NCBI GenBank assembly: GCA_030532575.1 | Contig: JAUNKV010000025.1 | Location: 1-44,649, forward strand | Source of the DNA: Propionibacteriaceae bacterium | Lineage (GTDB): Bacteria > Actinomycetota > Actinomycetes > Propionibacteriales > Propionibacteriaceae | Length of the DNA: 44,649 nt | Reading direction: 5' to 3' | Shown here: positions 36,299-44,649 of the stretch, one piece after another | Layout: each line of letters opens with the position of its first letter | Numbering within the stretch: the stretch's first letter is position 1 | Notes under the pieces: generated by a model | Databases searched by the model: none | What the model was told of the DNA's origin: nothing | The model's input: the letters and a program-made list of their open reading frames with translations, nothing else | Program-made: the position numbers and the translations under genes

Positions 36299-38063
36299 CC
36301 CCGTCACAACCACCCCCGCCACGGTGTGGGACCTCATCTCCAGCGCCCGGGGCTCGATGATCCTCGGTTTCTGCCTGGCCGCCGGTGGTGCGGTGGCCAA
36401 GGTGATGCCATACATCGCCCTGGTGGAGATCGCCCGCCGACTCCTGTCCAAAGAACTGGCCCCCGGCCCGCTGTGGACATGGGTGCTGGTGGCGGTGGGG
36501 TCAATGCTGCTCCACGGCGTGCTCTACAGCACCGCGCTCAGCCGGAACCACCATGCGGAGGCCCGCCTGCGAGGGGAGCTGCGGGAACGCCTCGTGGACA
36601 AACTGGGACGGGTCAACCTCGGCTGGTTCAGCTCCCGCAGCTCAGGCCAGATCCGCAAATCGGTCGCGAAGGACACCGCCGAGATCCACGTTCTGGTGGC
36701 TCACCTGGCCGGGGACCTGGCCAATGCTGTCGTCAGCCTGCTGGCCTGCCTGGTGTACCTGTTCTGGCTGGACTGGCGTTTCGCCCTCATCCTGTTCGGC
36801 GGCACCCTCGGCCTGCTCGTGGTCGTCTACCTCCTCAGCATGACTGGGCTGGCCGACGTCTTCCGAGCCTATGGCCAGTCCGAGCGGGAGCTGTCCCATG
36901 CCGCCATCGAACTGGTGGACGGCATCAAGGAGGTGAAGAACTTCGGGATGACCGATGAGGTCTTCGGCCGTTTCGATCGGGCCCAGAAACACCACGAGCA
37001 GATATCGGTGAAGTGGTTGGAACGGCAGGGCCTCGGCATGGCACTGCTGGCCGCTGCGATGCAGCCCGCCGTCGTCTTCTCCGTCACCGCCGGACTGGGG
37101 CTGTTGTTCACCCTCCAGGGTTGGCTCAGCCCCATCACGGTGGTGGCCTTCGCCCTGGTGTGGGTGGGGCTGCCGGAGGGGCTGCTGACCCTCGGCACCA
37201 TGTCCCAGCTCCTGTACACCGCCAAACAGGCTGCGACGAACACGCTGACCATCCTGCAGGCCCCGGAACTACCGGAACCCGATGACTCGCATCCCAGCAT
37301 CGAGGGCTCCCCCGCCGTCGAACTCCGTGATGTCTCCTTCGCCTACGAGAAGGGAACCAACGTCATCGACGGTCTGTCACTGAGCTGCCCGAGAGGCAGC
37401 GTCACCGCGCTGGTCGGCCCGTCAGGGGGCGGCAAGTCAACGGTGGCGAAACTCGTGGCCCGGTTCTGGGACGTCGATTCCGGGGCGGTGCTGGTGGGGG
37501 GTCGCGACGTGCGGCAGCTGCGGAACACCGACCTGATGGCCTCGATGTCCTTGGTGTTCCAGGAGGTCCAGCTCAGCCATGACACCATCCGCACCAACAT
37601 CGCGCTCGGGCGCGAGAACGCCACTGACCAGGAGATCGAGGAGGCCGCACGAGCCGCCTGCATCCATGATCGGATCATGCAGCTGCCCGACGGCTACGAC
37701 ACGGTGATCGGTGAGGGCGCGCATCTCTCCGGTGGTGAGGCGCAGCGTCTGACCATCGCCCGGGCGTTCCTCGCAGCTGCCCCCATCCTGATCCTGGACG
37801 AGGCGACAGCCCAGGCGGACACCCACTCCGAGCGGCTGATCCAGCAGGCCATCAGCAATCTGGCGGACGGCCGAACCGTCATCGTCATCGCCCACCGGCT
37901 GGGCACCATCCAGGGAGCCGACCAGATCGCCGTCATCGACGACGGCCGGCTGGTCGAGTGCGGCACCCATGCCGACCTGCTCACCGCTGAGGGACGCTAC
38001 GCCCAGATGTGGCGGGGGCAACAGCAGCCGGTGGCCCAGCACTTCGAGGAGGAATCATGCTGA
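36276..38063 (+). CDS. ABC half-transporter (membrane plus ATPase), IrtA/YbtP-like
   Basis: This 595-residue protein has a type IV ABC membrane domain of six helices (about 25-315) and an ATPase domain: Walker A GPSGGGKST near 378-386, Q loop VFQEVQ, signature LSGGEAQRL near 486-494, Walker B ILILDEATAQAD and switch His in AHRLG. Exporter-like half-transporters paired in iron operons (IrtAB, YbtPQ) are known to import ferric siderophores. The TTG at 36276 follows GGAAGG; it overlaps the fusion gene by 23 bases and the next gene by seven, so all are coupled. The signature Ala in place of Gln is unusual but still a valid signature. Direction of transport is not visible in the sequence. Confidence 0.88.
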   Translation: MSSNTTGDPVTTTPATVWDLISSARGSMILGFCLAAGGAVAKVMPYIALVEIARRLLSKELAPGPLWTWVLVAVGSMLLHGVLYSTALSRNHHAEARLRGELRERLVDKLGRVNLGWFSSRSSGQIRKSVAKDTAEIHVLVAHLAGDLANAVVSLLACLVYLFWLDWRFALILFGGTLGLLVVVYLLSMTGLADVFRAYGQSERELSHAAIELVDGIKEVKNFGMTDEVFGRFDRAQKHHEQISVKWLERQGLGMALLAAAMQPAVVFSVTAGLGLLFTLQGWLSPITVVAFALVWVGLPEGLLTLGTMSQLLYTAKQAATNTLTILQAPELPEPDDSHPSIEGSPAVELRDVSFAYEKGTNVIDGLSLSCPRGSVTALVGPSGGGKSTVAKLVARFWDVDSGAVLVGGRDVRQLRNTDLMASMSLVFQEVQLSHDTIRTNIALGRENATDQEIEEAARAACIHDRIMQLPDGYDTVIGEGAHLSGGEAQRLTIARAFLAAAPILILDEATAQADTHSERLIQQAISNLADGRTVIVIAHRLGTIQGADQIAVIDDGRLVECGTHADLLTAEGRYAQMWRGQQQPVAQHFEEESC

Positions 38064-39796
38064 AGCAGTTCCAGCGTCACCTGGATCGACCCCAGGCCTT
38101 CTGGCTCACGGTGGTGGGGTACACGGTCTCGGCCGTGCTGCAGGGCCTCACCTTCGTGGTCATGGTCCCATTCCTGCGTGCTTACCTGGGTGACGACCCC
38201 GCCTCGGCACTGCCGTGGCTGTGGCTGCTGCTGGGGCTCGCGGCCGGGGCCTTCCTGACCCAGTTCCTCACCCTGTACCGTTCCCACCGGGTCTCGGTGG
38301 TGGATGTGTGCGGAAACCTCATCCACAAGGTCGGCAAGAAGGTCGCCGGGCTGCCACTCGGCTGGTTCAACGCCGCCACCCCGGGGCGGGTTGCCGCGCT
38401 CACCTCGACCCAGGTGAACGTGCTGTCCCATCTGGGATCCATCATCCTGCCCGGTCTGCTGGGCGCGACCGTCGTTCCCGCGACGGTGCTGGTGGCCTTG
38501 CTGTTCGTCGACTGGCGGATGGCGCTGGTGCTGGCCGTGGCCGTGCCCGCCGGGTGGCTGGTGTGGCGGTGGGGCCTGCAGGTGCTGCGGGTGGAGCAGG
38601 AGCAGGAACCCCGACTCGCCGCCGCCAGTGCCGGTCGGCTGATCGAGTACGCGCAGCTGCAACCAGTGCTGAGAGCCCGTGGCCTGCACGGACTGGCCTG
38701 GCAGCCCCTCCGTCGGACCCTGACCGAGGAGAACACGGCCATGACCCGGGTGCTGCGGCTCCAGGGGCCACCACTCGGCGCATCAGCGCTGCTGGCCCAG
38801 GCCCTCTTCGCGGCGGTGCTGGCGGTGGGGCTGTGGTTGCTGCTCGGCGGCTCCCTGGATGTCGCGACATTCCTCGCCGTCGCATTGCTCAGCACCCGGT
38901 TCACCACCCCGCTGGGCCAGGCGCTGCTGTTCCAGGGGGAGGTGCAGAAGGCCGGTATCGCACTGCAGGAGATGGATGCGGTGCTGGACGAGCCGGAGCT
39001 GCCCGACGGCGACGAGCCACGACAACTGAGCGGATTCGACATCGAGTTCCACGACGTGGGTTTCAGCTACGAACCGGGACGGCCACTGCTGGACGGGTTC
39101 TCGTTGTGCGCCCCACAGGGCCGGATCACAGCGCTGGTGGGACCGTCGGGGTGCGGCAAGTCGACATGTCAGAAGCTGGTGGCCCGGTTCTGGGACGTCG
39201 ATTCCGGACGCATCACCATCGGTGGGGTGGACGTACGGGAACTACCCACCGAGCAACTGATGGGGATGATCTCCATGGTGTTCCAGGACGTGTACCTGTT
39301 CGACACCACCATCCTGGACAACGTGCGGCTGGCCCGGCCGGACGCCACCGACGAGGAAGTGGCCGAGGCGGTGCGTCGTGCCAGGTTGGACTCGATGGTG
39401 GCACGGCTTCCGGAGGGGCTTCAGACGCGGGTCGGTGAGGGTGGGCTGAGACTGTCCGGCGGTGAGCGGCAGCGGGTGTCCATCGCTCGAGCATTTCTGA
39501 AGGACTCCCCAATCCTGCTGCTGGACGAGATCACCTCGGCGCTGGATGCGGAGAACGAGGCGCTGCTCACCCGGACCCTCGCGGAGCTGTCGGAGGGCCG
39601 CACCGTCGTGGTGATCGCCCATCGGCTGACCACCATCATGAATGCCGATTCGGTTGCGGTGCTCTCGGGTCGGGAGAAGGGCGAGGCAACCCGCATCGTC
39701 GAGCAGGGGTCCCCCGAAGAGCTGCAGGCCGCCGGGGGGCTGTTCGCCGAGCTGGTGGCGGACTCCACGGCCGTGAGCCGCTGGCGGCTGGGGTGA
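38057..39796 (+). CDS. ABC half-transporter (membrane plus ATPase), IrtB/YbtQ-like
   Basis: This 579-residue partner of the preceding half-transporter begins MLKQFQRHLDRPQAFWLTV, an elbow helix followed by six membrane segments to about 310. The ATPase domain carries Walker A GPSGCGKST, the Q loop VFQDVYLFD, signature LSGGERQRV, Walker B LLLDEITSALD and the switch His in IAHRLTT. The two ATPase domains share the unusual segment VARFWDVDSG, suggesting origin by duplication. The ATG has AGGAGG upstream and overlaps the previous stop. It ends exactly where the convergent SUKH-like gene ends, with no base between. I infer a heterodimer importing an iron-related ligand. Confidence 0.88.
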   Translation: MLKQFQRHLDRPQAFWLTVVGYTVSAVLQGLTFVVMVPFLRAYLGDDPASALPWLWLLLGLAAGAFLTQFLTLYRSHRVSVVDVCGNLIHKVGKKVAGLPLGWFNAATPGRVAALTSTQVNVLSHLGSIILPGLLGATVVPATVLVALLFVDWRMALVLAVAVPAGWLVWRWGLQVLRVEQEQEPRLAAASAGRLIEYAQLQPVLRARGLHGLAWQPLRRTLTEENTAMTRVLRLQGPPLGASALLAQALFAAVLAVGLWLLLGGSLDVATFLAVALLSTRFTTPLGQALLFQGEVQKAGIALQEMDAVLDEPELPDGDEPRQLSGFDIEFHDVGFSYEPGRPLLDGFSLCAPQGRITALVGPSGCGKSTCQKLVARFWDVDSGRITIGGVDVRELPTEQLMGMISMVFQDVYLFDTTILDNVRLARPDATDEEVAEAVRRARLDSMVARLPEGLQTRVGEGGLRLSGGERQRVSIARAFLKDSPILLLDEITSALDAENEALLTRTLAELSEGRTVVVIAHRLTTIMNADSVAVLSGREKGEATRIVEQGSPEELQAAGGLFAELVADSTAVSRWRLG

Positions 39797-40813
39797 TCAG
39801 GATCGGGTGGACTCCCCACCACTGGGGTGGATCACCTCGAACGGGTCGTCGTCGTTCGCACACCGGGCGACGATGAGACGGTCGCCCCAGGTGGGGGCCA
39901 GCGTCGCGATGAGGGCAGCCACGAGGGGGTCGGGGTCGTCGGTGCGCAGGGTCATCTCGTGCCTTGGCTCCGGCTCCTCGTGGGTCCTCGTGGTCATCCC
40001 GGTGCTGAGGGACAGCACCGTGGCCATCGCCTCGATCCCCTGCTCCAGCCACGGGTCGAATCTGCCGCCCGCGCTGAATCGCGCGTGTTCGTCAGGGGTG
40101 ATGCCGGTAATCTGCGCAACGACCGTTGGCTTGCTGCCGCTTCGCCCGAGGAGCTGCTGGATTCGGGCATGGGCGACGTCGGAGGTGGTGAACCACTCGA
40201 GGATGTCGGTGCCATTGACGCGAATGATGGTCTCGTCGTCGCCGTACCAGGCATCCCACATCGGGGACAACGGCCACGGCAGTTCCGGGTAGTGCTGCTT
40301 GACGGCCTCGAAGGTGGCGGCGTTGATCTGGTCCTGGGGGCCATCGCCGCGCACCTCGGGGCGGAACTCGCCGAGCGGGCCGGTCCCGTCGTTCCACTCC
40401 CACATGGCGCCGAGGCATTCCGACATGAGCATTCCGGTCAGCCACTGGCTGGTCGGCAGTTCGTGGGGTGAGAACTCGAGTTCTGCGAGGGGGTCGTCGC
40501 CACCCGGGGGAACCAGCAGCTGCCAGGCTCCCTGGTCCTCGGTCCAGATCACGATCCGGTCGTCCTCGACGCTGATGGTCTCCGGGGTCGCGGCCTCGTC
40601 CTGGACCCTGCGGAGGCGGTGGCCGAGGAGCTCGAACCACTCCTGGACGACGGTGGGCAGCGGCAGGCCGAGACGTTCCTCGATGGCGGTGAGTTCGCGC
40701 GCTGTGCAGCCGTCGGCGGCGACGAGGGGGTCGCGGTGCCAGCTGATGATGCGCCCCACCTGCTCCCAGCGGGGTTTGGCCAGGAGCTCCTGCTGACGGG
40801 TGGACATGCTCAT
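39797..40813 (-). CDS. SUKH/SMI1-KNR4-like domain protein
   Basis: In this 338-residue soluble protein an N-terminal region (about 30-75: [29 protein letters not shown]) matches the start of SMI1/KNR4 (SUKH) domains, which often act as immunity proteins against contact-dependent toxins. The rest (about 100-338) is acidic with many Trp and has no motif I recognise. No toxin gene is adjacent, so an immunity role is only a possibility. ATG 40813 has AAGGTG upstream; ATG 40807 is an alternative. It diverges from glyA. Confidence 0.65.
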   Translation of the reverse strand: MSMSTRQQELLAKPRWEQVGRIISWHRDPLVAADGCTARELTAIEERLGLPLPTVVQEWFELLGHRLRRVQDEAATPETISVEDDRIVIWTEDQGAWQLLVPPGGDDPLAELEFSPHELPTSQWLTGMLMSECLGAMWEWNDGTGPLGEFRPEVRGDGPQDQINAATFEAVKQHYPELPWPLSPMWDAWYGDDETIIRVNGTDILEWFTTSDVAHARIQQLLGRSGSKPTVVAQITGITPDEHARFSAGGRFDPWLEQGIEAMATVLSLSTGMTTRTHEEPEPRHEMTLRTDDPDPLVAALIATLAPTWGDRLIVARCANDDDPFEVIHPSGGESTRS

Positions 40814-40879
40814 GGGGTACACCTTAGAGGGCTGGGCGGGATAGATTGGGGGCACCGTCGTCTTCCACCAGGAGTCATC

Positions 40880-42310
40880 GTGACCGAGCAGTTGTCCAGT
40901 GCCTACCAGACTCTCCTAGCCGCGGTCGAGGCCGTCGAGCCCCGCATCGCGCAGGCCACCCGCGACGAGCTGCGCGATCAGCGCGCCTCGCTCAAGCTCA
41001 TCGCCTCCGAGAACTACGCCAGCCTGCCCGTGCTCGCCACGATGGGGACCTGGCTGAGCGACAAGTACGCCGAGGGCACCGTAGGGCACCGCTTCTACGC
41101 GGGCTGCCAGAACGTCGACACGGTCGAGTCCGTGGCCGCCGAGCACGCCCGGGAGCTGTTCGGCGCGGAGTACGCCTACGTGCAGCCGCACTCCGGGATC
41201 GACGCGAACCTCACCGCCTACTGGGCGATCCTGGCCCACCACGTGGAGACCCCAGCGCTGGCGGAGTTCGGCGCGAAGAACGTCTCCGAGCTGAGCGAGG
41301 CCGACTGGGAGACGCTGCGGGCCCGGTTCGGCAACCAGCGACTGCTGGGGATGAGCCTGGACGCGGGCGGTCACCTGACCCACGGCTTCCGGCCCAACGT
41401 CTCGGGCAAGATGTTCCACCAGCGCTCCTACGGCACGGACCCTGAGACCCAGCTGCTGGACTACGACGCCCTGGCCAAGCAGGCCGCCGAGTTCAAGCCG
41501 CTGGTGATCGTCGCCGGGTACTCGGCCTATCCGCGTCGGGTGAACTTCGCCAGGATGCGGGAGATCGCGGACTCGGTGGGCGCGGTGCTGATGGTGGACA
41601 TGGCCCACTTCGCGGGGCTCGTCGCGGGCAAGGTGTTCCAGGGCGAGGAGAACCCGGTGCCGTGGGCCGACGTGGTGACCACCACCACCCACAAGTCGCT
41701 GCGCGGCCCCCGCGGTGGCCTGGTGCTGGCGACGAAGGACTACGCGGCCGATGTGGACCGCGGCTGCCCGATGGTGCTGGGCGGCCCGCTGTCGCACGTG
41801 ATGGCGGCGAAGGCGGTGGCCCTGGCCGAGGCCAGGACCGAGGCCTTCCAGGACTACGCGCACCGGGTCGTCGACAATGCCCGGGCGCTGGCCGAGGGCC
41901 TGATGAAGCGCGGCGGGAAGCTGGTCACCGGTGGCACAGACAACCACCTCGTGCTGCTGGACGTCACGAGCTTCGGCCTGACGGGCCGTCAGGCGGAGTC
42001 GGCTCTGCTGGATGCGGGCATCGTCACCAACCGCAACTCGGTGCCGAACGACCCGAACGGCGCCTGGTACACCTCGGGCGTGCGGCTGGGCACCCCGGCC
42101 CTGACCTCGCGTGGCTTCACCACCTCCGACATGGACGAGGTGGCCGCCATGATCACCGACGTGCTGACGGCCACCGAGCCCACCGCGACGAAGGACGGCA
42201 AGCCGGGCAAGGCGAAGTACACCATGCCGGAGAACCTGGCCACCACCACCCAGGACCGGGCGGAGAAGCTGCTGGAGATGCGCCCGCTCTACCCGGGCTT
42301 CACCCTCTGA
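40880..42310 (+). CDS. glyA: Serine hydroxymethyltransferase, long form
   Basis: SHMT interconverts serine and glycine while loading tetrahydrofolate with one carbon. PLP Lys272 lies in [14 protein letters not shown]. Other landmarks are [35 protein letters not shown] and [11 protein letters not shown]. The protein has 476 residues against about 415-430 for most bacterial SHMT. The excess is an insertion of roughly 40-50 residues around 125-170 ([20 protein letters not shown] and following). The GTG start has AGGAG upstream. A perfect terminator follows, so it is a single-gene unit. Confidence 0.94.
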   Translation: MTEQLSSAYQTLLAAVEAVEPRIAQATRDELRDQRASLKLIASENYASLPVLATMGTWLSDKYAEGTVGHRFYAGCQNVDTVESVAAEHARELFGAEYAYVQPHSGIDANLTAYWAILAHHVETPALAEFGAKNVSELSEADWETLRARFGNQRLLGMSLDAGGHLTHGFRPNVSGKMFHQRSYGTDPETQLLDYDALAKQAAEFKPLVIVAGYSAYPRRVNFARMREIADSVGAVLMVDMAHFAGLVAGKVFQGEENPVPWADVVTTTTHKSLRGPRGGLVLATKDYAADVDRGCPMVLGGPLSHVMAAKAVALAEARTEAFQDYAHRVVDNARALAEGLMKRGGKLVTGGTDNHLVLLDVTSFGLTGRQAESALLDAGIVTNRNSVPNDPNGAWYTSGVRLGTPALTSRGFTTSDMDEVAAMITDVLTATEPTATKDGKPGKAKYTMPENLATTTQDRAEKLLEMRPLYPGFTL

Positions 42311-42320
42311 GCCCTCTCCT

Positions 42321-42359
42321 CGACGATGCCCCCGCAGCTGGCCTGCGGGGGCATCGTCG
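42321..42359 (+). terminator. Terminator hairpin after glyA
   Basis: A perfect 17-bp stem, CGACGATGCCCCCGCAG with its complement and a five-base CTGGC loop, starts ten bases after the glyA stop. The 200 bases that follow, up to the next promoter, contain no gene I can support. Confidence 0.9.
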
Positions 42360-42577
42360 CTTGTCAGAAGCTTTTCAAGACGCCACAGCGCCTATCCAGC
42401 TTTAGAGGGTCCGCGAACACCAATGAGGTGTTCTGCTGCGTCGGCGAGGCGTGGCGCTGCCTGCAGTGGGAGTATCGCGATGAGGAGGAGAACGTCACGG
42501 CTACTCCCCTGACCTCACCCCCACATCTGCAGGTGCCCGGAGCCTGGAAATTTTTCATGAGAATTCTCGATTACCCC

Positions 42578-42606
42578 TTGTGTTCGAACATCTTATCTAT
42601 TAGAAT
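42578..42606 (+). promoter_or_regulatory. Leaderless promoter of the HNH gene, overlapping palindrome TGTTCGAACA
   Basis: TTGTGT (42578-42583), 17 bases, TAGAAT (42601-42606), then seven bases to the ATG at 42613. With no Shine-Dalgarno sequence at proper distance, transcription probably starts at or next to the ATG. The perfect 10-bp palindrome TGTTCGAACA (42581-42590) overlaps the -35 and could be a repressor site. Its half-sites are related to, but in the opposite order from, the actinobacterial LexA box. Confidence 0.65.
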
Positions 42607-42612
42607 GGGGGC

Positions 42613-43968
42613 ATGAGCACTCCTCTTCCCGCCACTGCCGCCGAGGCCTTCGATGCCTTGGCCGATGCGGCTGCGCATCTGCGCGCCGCGGAGGTGGCCG
42701 AGGTGCTGGCGATTGCCCGGGCTGTTGAGGCGTACCGGATCGACCAGGCCGCGGTTGAAGAGGCCTTCGAGGACTGCCACGCCGGTCACGTGGATGCCTC
42801 CTTCGGTGTGGGCCAGTTCCTGGCCCTCGAGGTGGGCGCCATCCTGGGCGTCTCACCCCGGGCGGCCATCTGCCGGATCGCCGATGTGATCGCGGTGCGG
42901 GACCGGTTCCCGTTCCTGTGGCGCACCTTCCTGGTCGGAGACCTGCGGTGGTGGCAGATCACCGACGCGATCCACCGGCCGGGAGTCTCCACACTCAGCC
43001 TGGAGGGGGCTCGTTGGCTGGATCACCAGTTGAGCATCGCGATGCGCACCAGCTCCTGGCAGCAGGTCAGGGGCCGGATCGCGGGCTGGGTGCTCCAGGC
43101 GGACCCGGTGGCCGCGGCCGAGCGTGAAGCCGCTGCACGACAGAGCCGGTTCGTGTGGGTGGACAGGATCGACAACGGTCACTGCTCCCTCTACGGCCGC
43201 CTGGCAGCTCGGGACGCAGTGGATTTCGACCATGCCCTGGCCAGCGTCGCAGCAACCATCCCCACCGAGGCCGGAACCCTGGACCAGCGCCGTGCCGCAG
43301 CAGTCGGGGTGCTCGCCCGGCAGGCAGTCGGGCAGGACACCCTCCCCGAGGTGACCCTGGTGGTCCACATCGACGCCGACGACCCGGCGCTGTCCGGTGA
43401 GAACGAGTCCTGCGGAGTTGCGGAGATCGAACGCTGGGGCTCCCTGCTCACCACCCAGCTGCCGGAATTCCTGGCCGACTCCAAGGTCACCGTCCGGCCC
43501 GTGATCGATCCCTGGCGGATCAGCCCGCAGAACCGTCACGACCCTTCTGTCGCTCTGTGGACGGCAGTCACCGCCCTCATGCCGGTGGACATGTTCCCCT
43601 ACGGGTCGATCTCCTCCCGACGCTGTGACATCGACCACACCATCCCACACACCAACAGCCCTGATGACGGGGTCGGCTTGACCCGGTGGGGAAACCTCGC
43701 ACCCCTGTCGCGCAGGGCCCACCTCGGCAAGACCTTCGGCGGATGGCAGATGACCCAACCTGCCCCCGGAGTGATCCACTGGCGCTCCCCAGCCGGGTTC
43801 GAGTACCTGGTCACCGCATGGACAGGCACGATCCGGCTCCGCAGACCGCAGCCGACACCCCGGCTCGAGGAACCACCCCCACCGTGGCTGGAACCACCCG
43901 AACCACCGGAAGAACCCAACCTCGAAACCGAGGCGTGGGAGTGGGTCCAACACACCCTCACAGCCTGA
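42613..43968 (+). CDS. DUF222 / HNH endonuclease protein (13E12 repeat family)
   Basis: This 451-residue protein has an N-terminal helical DUF222 region (about 1-290, with VGVLARQAVGQDTLPEVTLVVHID) and a C-terminal HNH nuclease: RRCDIDHTIPH near 338-348, then GNLAPLSRRAHLGKTFGGW near 360-378, giving the Asp-His, Asn and final His. The first Cys of the Cys pairs seen in many relatives is missing, so metal structure binding may differ. A Pro/Glu-rich tail follows. Family members are multicopy in Actinobacteria, including REP13E12 of Mycobacterium. It is followed at once by long inverted repeats. Confidence 0.88.
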   Translation: MSTPLPATAAEAFDALADAAAHLRAAEVAEVLAIARAVEAYRIDQAAVEEAFEDCHAGHVDASFGVGQFLALEVGAILGVSPRAAICRIADVIAVRDRFPFLWRTFLVGDLRWWQITDAIHRPGVSTLSLEGARWLDHQLSIAMRTSSWQQVRGRIAGWVLQADPVAAAEREAAARQSRFVWVDRIDNGHCSLYGRLAARDAVDFDHALASVAATIPTEAGTLDQRRAAAVGVLARQAVGQDTLPEVTLVVHIDADDPALSGENESCGVAEIERWGSLLTTQLPEFLADSKVTVRPVIDPWRISPQNRHDPSVALWTAVTALMPVDMFPYGSISSRRCDIDHTIPHTNSPDDGVGLTRWGNLAPLSRRAHLGKTFGGWQMTQPAPGVIHWRSPAGFEYLVTAWTGTIRLRRPQPTPRLEEPPPPWLEPPEPPEEPNLETEAWEWVQHTLTA

Positions 43969-43979
43969 AACAGCCGCTT

Positions 43980-44649
43980 CCCACTGAACAGAGGCTTCGC
44001 ATCGGACTCCCAGCTCGCCCAGCGGACCCCCCGCTGGCCGAGCTTCAGCGCCCCAGCGCCCGACAGTCGAGACCTCTCTTTCTTCCGCTGGTCGAGCCGG
44101 TTCCGGAGCTCTGCGGAGGAACCGTGTCGAGACCCCTGACGCCCGGCGCAGTGACTTGAGCTGAGCAGGGTTGGTCCGGGGCTGGGTTTCTGCGCATGGT
44201 TGCGGGGTCTCGACACGGGATTCCCTCGCTCCGCATCGGGACTCCCGGCTCGACCAGCGGAAAGGAGGGTCCAGCTCGACCACCGGAGGGGAGACCGTCC
44301 CCCTTCCCCGCTGGTCGAGCTTCAGCGCCCCAGCGCCCGATTGTCGAGACCTCTCTTTCTTCCGCTGGTCGAGCCGGTTCCGGAGCTCTGCGGAGGAACC
44401 GTGTCGAGACCCCTGACGCCCGGTGCAGTGACTTGAACCGAGCGGGGATGATCTGGGGCTGGGTTTCTGCGGATGGTTGCGGGGTCTCGACACGGGACTC
44501 CCTCGCTCCGCATCGGGACTCCCGGCTCGACCAGCGGAACCCCCGCTGGTCGAGCTTCAGCGCCCCAGCGCCCGATTGTCGAGACCTCTCTTCCTTCCGC
44601 TGGTCGAGCCGGTTCCGGAGCTCTGCGGAGGAACCGTGTCGAGACCCCT
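43980..44649. repeat. Tandem long repeats of the GGTCGAG/GTGTCGAGACC family
   Basis: CCGCTGGTCGAGCCGG starts at 44085, 44362 and 44597, giving unit lengths of 277 and 235; the 42-base difference is extra spacer around 44263-44305. Each unit has GTGTCGAGACC, then GGTCTCGACACGGG, CTCCCTCGCTCCGCATCGGG and CGGCTCGACCAGCGG, so left and right halves are largely complementary and could form one long hairpin. The last unit is cut by the end of the window. No open frame in it looks protein-like, and this is not a CRISPR. Confidence 0.85.

Noticed and set aside
42581-42590. LexA (SOS) box
   Set aside because: The actinobacterial box needs GAAC-N4-GTTC order. Here GTTC and GAAC abut in the opposite order.
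43980-44649. CRISPR array
   Set aside because: Repeat units are 235-277 bp with internal inverted symmetry, the spacers are not unique short segments, and no cas gene is present.

Overview
The window looks like DNA from high-GC Actinobacteria, most likely family Propionibacteriaceae with an Arachnia/Propionibacterium-like flavour. The reasons are many GTG/TTG starts and apparent leaderless promoters, a lone CIRCE-controlled groEL without groES, actinobacterial families such as DUF3027, DUF3263 and DUF4032, a stand-alone MsiK-type sugar ABC ATPase, and a DtxR/IdeR-like iron box. The genus is an inference.

The contig appears to be made of two unlike pieces. Bases 1 to about 3770 carry dapA, rnj and the start of ftsK with clearly lower GC and A/T-ending codons. 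At an 11-base C run (3760-3770) ftsK stops after its membrane domain, and the rest is uniformly very GC-rich. This is either an assembly chimera or a sharp recombination junction, and biology should not be linked across it without read support.

From 3.8 to 11 kb come a small membrane protein, a purine permease, a cold-shock protein/DUF3027 pair, nagB, a Pro-rich membrane protein, a Nudix hydrolase and cutC. From 10.6 to 15.8 kb there is a VbhA/Fic toxin-antitoxin pair, groEL with a double CIRCE, a YefM/YoeB pair with a TGTACA operator, and a macro-domain protein. From 15.9 to 23.6 kb come manA, tRNA-Thr, two methyltransferases, a membrane protein with a degenerate Mrr-like domain, a DedA-like protein, the MsiK-type ATPase and a metB-like gene. 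A 19-bp inverted repeat separates metB from the methyltransferase that diverges from it.

From 23.6 to 28.7 kb lies a defence/toxin-antitoxin-like patch: an AbiE-type pair, an AAA/DUF4143 ATPase, a Pol-beta-type nucleotidyltransferase, a DUF4032 kinase-like protein and a lone HTH protein. It is followed by cysS-rlmB and a secreted tripeptidyl aminopeptidase-like protein.

The most interesting block is 33.18-39.80 kb. It is a tightly coupled operon behind a DtxR-like box: a YkoE-like ECF substrate-binding subunit, a single polypeptide fusing two ECF ATPases to the T subunit, and two IrtAB/YbtPQ-like ABC half-transporters. I infer an iron-regulated uptake system combining ECF and exporter-fold transporters. 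The window ends with a SUKH-like protein, a long-form glyA, a DUF222/HNH endonuclease gene and long repeats.

Two dispersed repeat families stand out. One is an exactly 73-bp palindromic element (two copies at 4.4-4.6 kb, one inverted at 33.0 kb, and a possible half copy at 11.7 kb). The other is a GGTCGAG/GTGTCGAGACC inverted-repeat family (one copy at 21.1 kb bounded by 14-bp terminal inverted repeats, and about 2.5 units at the 3' end).
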